64,000 nt of DNA from Planosporangium thailandense (GTDB lineage Bacteria; Actinomycetota; Actinomycetes; Mycobacteriales; Micromonosporaceae). The notes beneath the pieces are model-generated. The model was not told the origin of the DNA. It worked only from the letters and a program-made list of their open reading frames with translations, and did no database searches. Positions within the stretch are counted from its first letter, which is position 1. Each line of letters starts with the position of its first letter. Made by a program: the position numbers and the translations under genes. Of this stretch, positions 61,966 through 64,000 are shown in pieces. The stretch is taken from contig NZ_JAATVY010000007.1 of the NCBI RefSeq assembly GCF_011947195.1, forward strand, positions 124,001 through 188,000, written 5' to 3'.

Positions 61966-63182
61966 GCCAGCGCCTCCTCGTACTTGCCGAGAATGACGAC
62001 GGCATTGTTGCCGCCGAAGGCGAGCCCGTTGTTCTGAACAATGCGCACATCAGCCTCGATCGCATTGTTGGGCACGCAGTCGACATCGCATTCGGGGTCG
62101 GTTTTCACGTGATTGATGGTCGGCGGGATCATGCGATTCACGATGGCGAGCGCGCAGGCGATGGCCCCGAGTCCGCTCGCCGCGCCCATCGTGTGCCCGA
62201 GCATCGACTTGATGGAGATCGTGCGTGGCGTGTGGTCGCCGAAAACCCGCCGGATGGCGCGAGCCTCGGTGACGTCGTTGGCCTTCGTACCGGTGCCGTG
62301 CGCCGAAATGAAGTCGACCTCATGCGGCTGCACGCCGGCGTTTTCCAGGGCCAGCCGCATCGCCTCGGCCACGCTGCCCTCGTTCGGGGCGACCTGATGA
62401 AACGCGTCGCAGTTGAGCCCGTACCCGAGCAGTTCGGCATAGATCCGCGCACCTCGGGCCAGCGCGGACTCCAGGCTTTCCAGCAGTAGGATGCCGGCGC
62501 CCTCGCCGGTCAGTATTCCCTTCCGGTCGGAGTCGAACGGCTGGCAGCGATCGGGCGCGATGGTGCCGACCCGGTAGAACCCGGCGAAGGTCTTGCGGCA
62601 CATCGCGTCCGCTCCGCCGCAGAACGCGAAATCCACCTCACCGGCCCGGACGGCGTCGAACCCGTAACCGATGGCGTAGTTGCCCGCCGCGCAGGCGGTC
62701 GGAATCGTCACCGCCTCCACGTCGACGAGCCCCAGTTCCCTGGCGATGCCGGCCGACAGGCGGCCGGCCGGGACCCGGGCGGCCAGGACCGGGTCGAAGT
62801 GTTCCGGCCCCTGCGCGATGTCCGTCTGAACGAGCCGGTCGAGGTCGTGGGACTCACCGTCGGTGGTGCCGACCGAGACGAGGGTGCGGCTGCGCTGTAG
62901 CACCTCGACGTCGAGCCCCGCGTCCTCGACGGCCATCCGGGCCGCCGCCACCGCGAACTGGCTCGCCCGGCCCAGCTCGCGCAGCGGCTGGTTGCGCACC
63001 CACCGCGCCGGATCGAACCCGACCACCTCGCACCCGTTGGTGCGCTCGAACCCTTCGGTGGCGAAGGCGGTGATGGGCCGGGCGCCGCTGCGGCCCGCGC
63101 GGAGCGCGGCACCGAACTCCTCAGCCCCGGTGCCGATGCTCGAAACCACACCGCAGCCGGTGAGAACGACTCGTTGCGACAT
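61962..63182 (-). CDS. Beta-ketoacyl synthase (intact active site)
   Basis: 406 residues, FabF-like. Cys164 lies in PTACAAGNYAIGY, His295 in AHGTGTKANDVTEARAIRR and His330 in KSMLGHTMGAASG. It begins SQRVVLTGCGVVSSIGTGAE. The start ATG 63182 follows AAAGG, and the longer frame to 63215 lacks a site. It lies 68 bases after the ACP gene. With the second KS and the Cys-less homologue it forms the condensing core of the cluster. Confidence 0.94.
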   Translation of the reverse strand: MSQRVVLTGCGVVSSIGTGAEEFGAALRAGRSGARPITAFATEGFERTNGCEVVGFDPARWVRNQPLRELGRASQFAVAAARMAVEDAGLDVEVLQRSRTLVSVGTTDGESHDLDRLVQTDIAQGPEHFDPVLAARVPAGRLSAGIARELGLVDVEAVTIPTACAAGNYAIGYGFDAVRAGEVDFAFCGGADAMCRKTFAGFYRVGTIAPDRCQPFDSDRKGILTGEGAGILLLESLESALARGARIYAELLGYGLNCDAFHQVAPNEGSVAEAMRLALENAGVQPHEVDFISAHGTGTKANDVTEARAIRRVFGDHTPRTISIKSMLGHTMGAASGLGAIACALAIVNRMIPPTINHVKTDPECDVDCVPNNAIEADVRIVQNNGLAFGGNNAVVILGKYEEALA

Positions 63183-63250
63183 CTTGTCAGACCTTTGCTT
63201 CACTGCTGCGCACATGAACCCACCAGCTTTCGGACTGCGGGGCGCGACGA

Positions 63251-63505
63251 CTATCGGGCGGCGGCCGCGTCCTGAACGACGTCGTAGACACCCTTGAGGT
63301 TGACCATCCGCGAAAGCTCAGCCTGATCGATGACCAGTCCGAACTCCTTTTCCAGCGCCGCGAGAATTTCGATGCTCCGCAGGGAGTCCGCACCGTGATC
63401 GTCGGCGAACAGGCTTTCTTCGGTGAGCTCCGCCTCGTCGATCTCTAGGATCTCGCACACGATCTCTTTGATTTTCTCGGCCTGGTCGGCGGTAATTGTC
63501 GACAC
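63251..63505 (-). CDS. Acyl carrier protein (first ACP)
   Basis: An 84-residue ACP. The phosphopantetheine Ser lies in HGADSLRSIEILAALEKEFG. The N-terminal helix (ADQAEKIKEIVCEILEIDEA) and acidic loop (ESLFADDHG) are typical. GTG 63505 follows AAAGGAG at 9 bases. It is encoded first after the 394-base leader region, followed by the KS genes, so it is the likely carrier for chain initiation and elongation. Confidence 0.95.
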   Translation of the reverse strand: MSTITADQAEKIKEIVCEILEIDEAELTEESLFADDHGADSLRSIEILAALEKEFGLVIDQAELSRMVNLKGVYDVVQDAAAAR

Positions 63506-63899
63506 GCGGTCCACTCCTTTTGGTCGCACGAATGAACCCGGAACACCAACCACGAAGGAATGTTCCGGACCGGACAGGATGTCGGTTTGCCCCAGGGATT
63601 TCGGCGGGGCAACCAGAACGGTACTGATCAGCGCCGGCACGGTGCAACACACCGCGTACAAGAAATCAACAGCGGCATTGGCCCGCCCCCATTAACAATT
63701 GTCTACTGCCGCGACAACCGCATATCAAAAGCTTTGATGTAGCGCGCCGGATCGATCAGCACTCGTGCCCGGGTGGCGGGAAAAGCGGCCGGCACGAAAT
63801 CCGACCCCGGCCACGACGCCCAGCTAGCCGGATTTGCACGATTGCAATATTTCTATCGGCGGTCCGCTCGCTCACCCGCGCACGACCGGTACCGTCACC
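63506..63899 (-). promoter_or_regulatory. Leader region upstream of the ACP-KS-NRPS run
   Basis: 394 bases without a gene, AT-richer than its surroundings between about 63640 and 63860. It lies between the carboxylase beta gene and the ACP gene on the same strand. It is the largest gap in the minus-strand run and probably carries the main promoter of the PKS-NRPS operon. It holds the palindrome ACAATTGT (63695-63702) and a second inverted repeat at 63724-63738. Confidence 0.5.
63724..63738. promoter_or_regulatory. Inverted repeat in the cluster leader region
   Basis: ATCAAA (63724-63729), spacer AGC, TTTGAT (63733-63738): perfect 6-bp arms in an AT-rich context about 220 bases before the ACP start. 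A possible operator; the binding protein is unknown. Confidence 0.35.
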
Positions 63900-64000
63900 T
63901 CAGAGCGGAATGTTCGTGTGCGCGCCCCGGCCGGCCGGCAGGCTCGCCAGAGCCTGCGCCACGCGGCGCGGCGTCTGTGCCGGTTCGATCACCTCGTCGA
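63900..64000 (-). CDS. Acyl-CoA carboxylase beta subunit, C-terminal end (runs off right edge)
   Basis: The last 32 residues before a TGA at 63900-63902 read DEVIEPAQTPRRVAQALAS, then LPAGRGAHTNIPL. This matches the conserved C-terminus of acetyl/propionyl-CoA carboxylase carboxyltransferases (DxVIEPxxTRRxL...KHxNIPL). It would supply malonyl-CoA or another extender unit to the type II PKS. The rest of the gene is outside the window. Confidence 0.8.
   Translation of the reverse strand, partial: DEVIEPAQTPRRVAQALASLPAGRGAHTNIPL

Overview
The window is GC-rich DNA from a filamentous actinomycete, most likely Micromonosporaceae. The grounds are the codon use, frequent GTG starts, a DUF5753/DUF397 regulator pair, EspR-like XRE regulators next to a MAB_1171c-like membrane protein, and a SARP/BTAD regulator. 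The family-level assignment is inference. I see no tRNA, rRNA, CRISPR array, transposase or phage gene.

Left part (1-17.3 kb) is accessory and regulatory: a DUF574 methyltransferase divergent from the DUF5753/DUF397 pair, two small-molecule oxidoreductases, a 1772-residue Ser/Thr kinase-ATPase-GAF-GAF-GGDEF protein, an ABM-domain protein, a 1131-residue SARP/NB-ARC/TPR regulator, a DrrAB-type ABC exporter and a second GGDEF protein. Middle part (17.5-27.5 kb) holds three paralogous EspR-like XRE regulators. The first precedes a 14-TM MFS exporter. The second heads an operon with an ImmA/IrrE peptidase, a MAB_1171c-like membrane protein and a PAP2-like protein. The third lies beside a GH1-like protein that lacks its acid/base residue, which in turn precedes a class II (DxDD) diterpene cyclase. 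A LysR-type DNA-binding domain without its effector domain follows.

From about 28.3 kb to the right edge lies a biosynthetic gene cluster. A short flank carries mbtH (minus) and, divergently, a type II thioesterase, an alpha/beta hydrolase, a double-hotdog protein and an MMPL exporter (plus). From 33.8 to 64 kb every gene is on the minus strand with many 1-4 bp start/stop overlaps. In transcription order they are an acyl-CoA carboxylase beta subunit (partial), ACP, two intact ketosynthases, a Cys-less KS homologue, three small DsrE/F/H-like proteins, a second degenerate KS homologue, ACP, two hotdog dehydratases, a FabG-type ketoreductase, an HCCA-isomerase-like protein, two giant NRPSs, an SRPBCC-like protein and a CrtI-like FAD oxidoreductase.

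Working model (inference): the dissociated type II PKS builds a highly reduced or polyene acyl chain on ACP. The isomerase and CrtI-like dehydrogenase may cyclise and aromatise it, as proposed for cinnamoyl-lipid peptides. The EntF-like first condensation domain loads it on Thr, and the NRPSs add D-Ser, an N-methyl-D-Val-like residue and a Val-like residue before thioesterase release. The oddest points are a complete thioesterase domain inside the first NRPS (C-A-PCP-TE-C-A-PCP-E) and a DsrEFH-like sulfur-relay trio inside the PKS operon.
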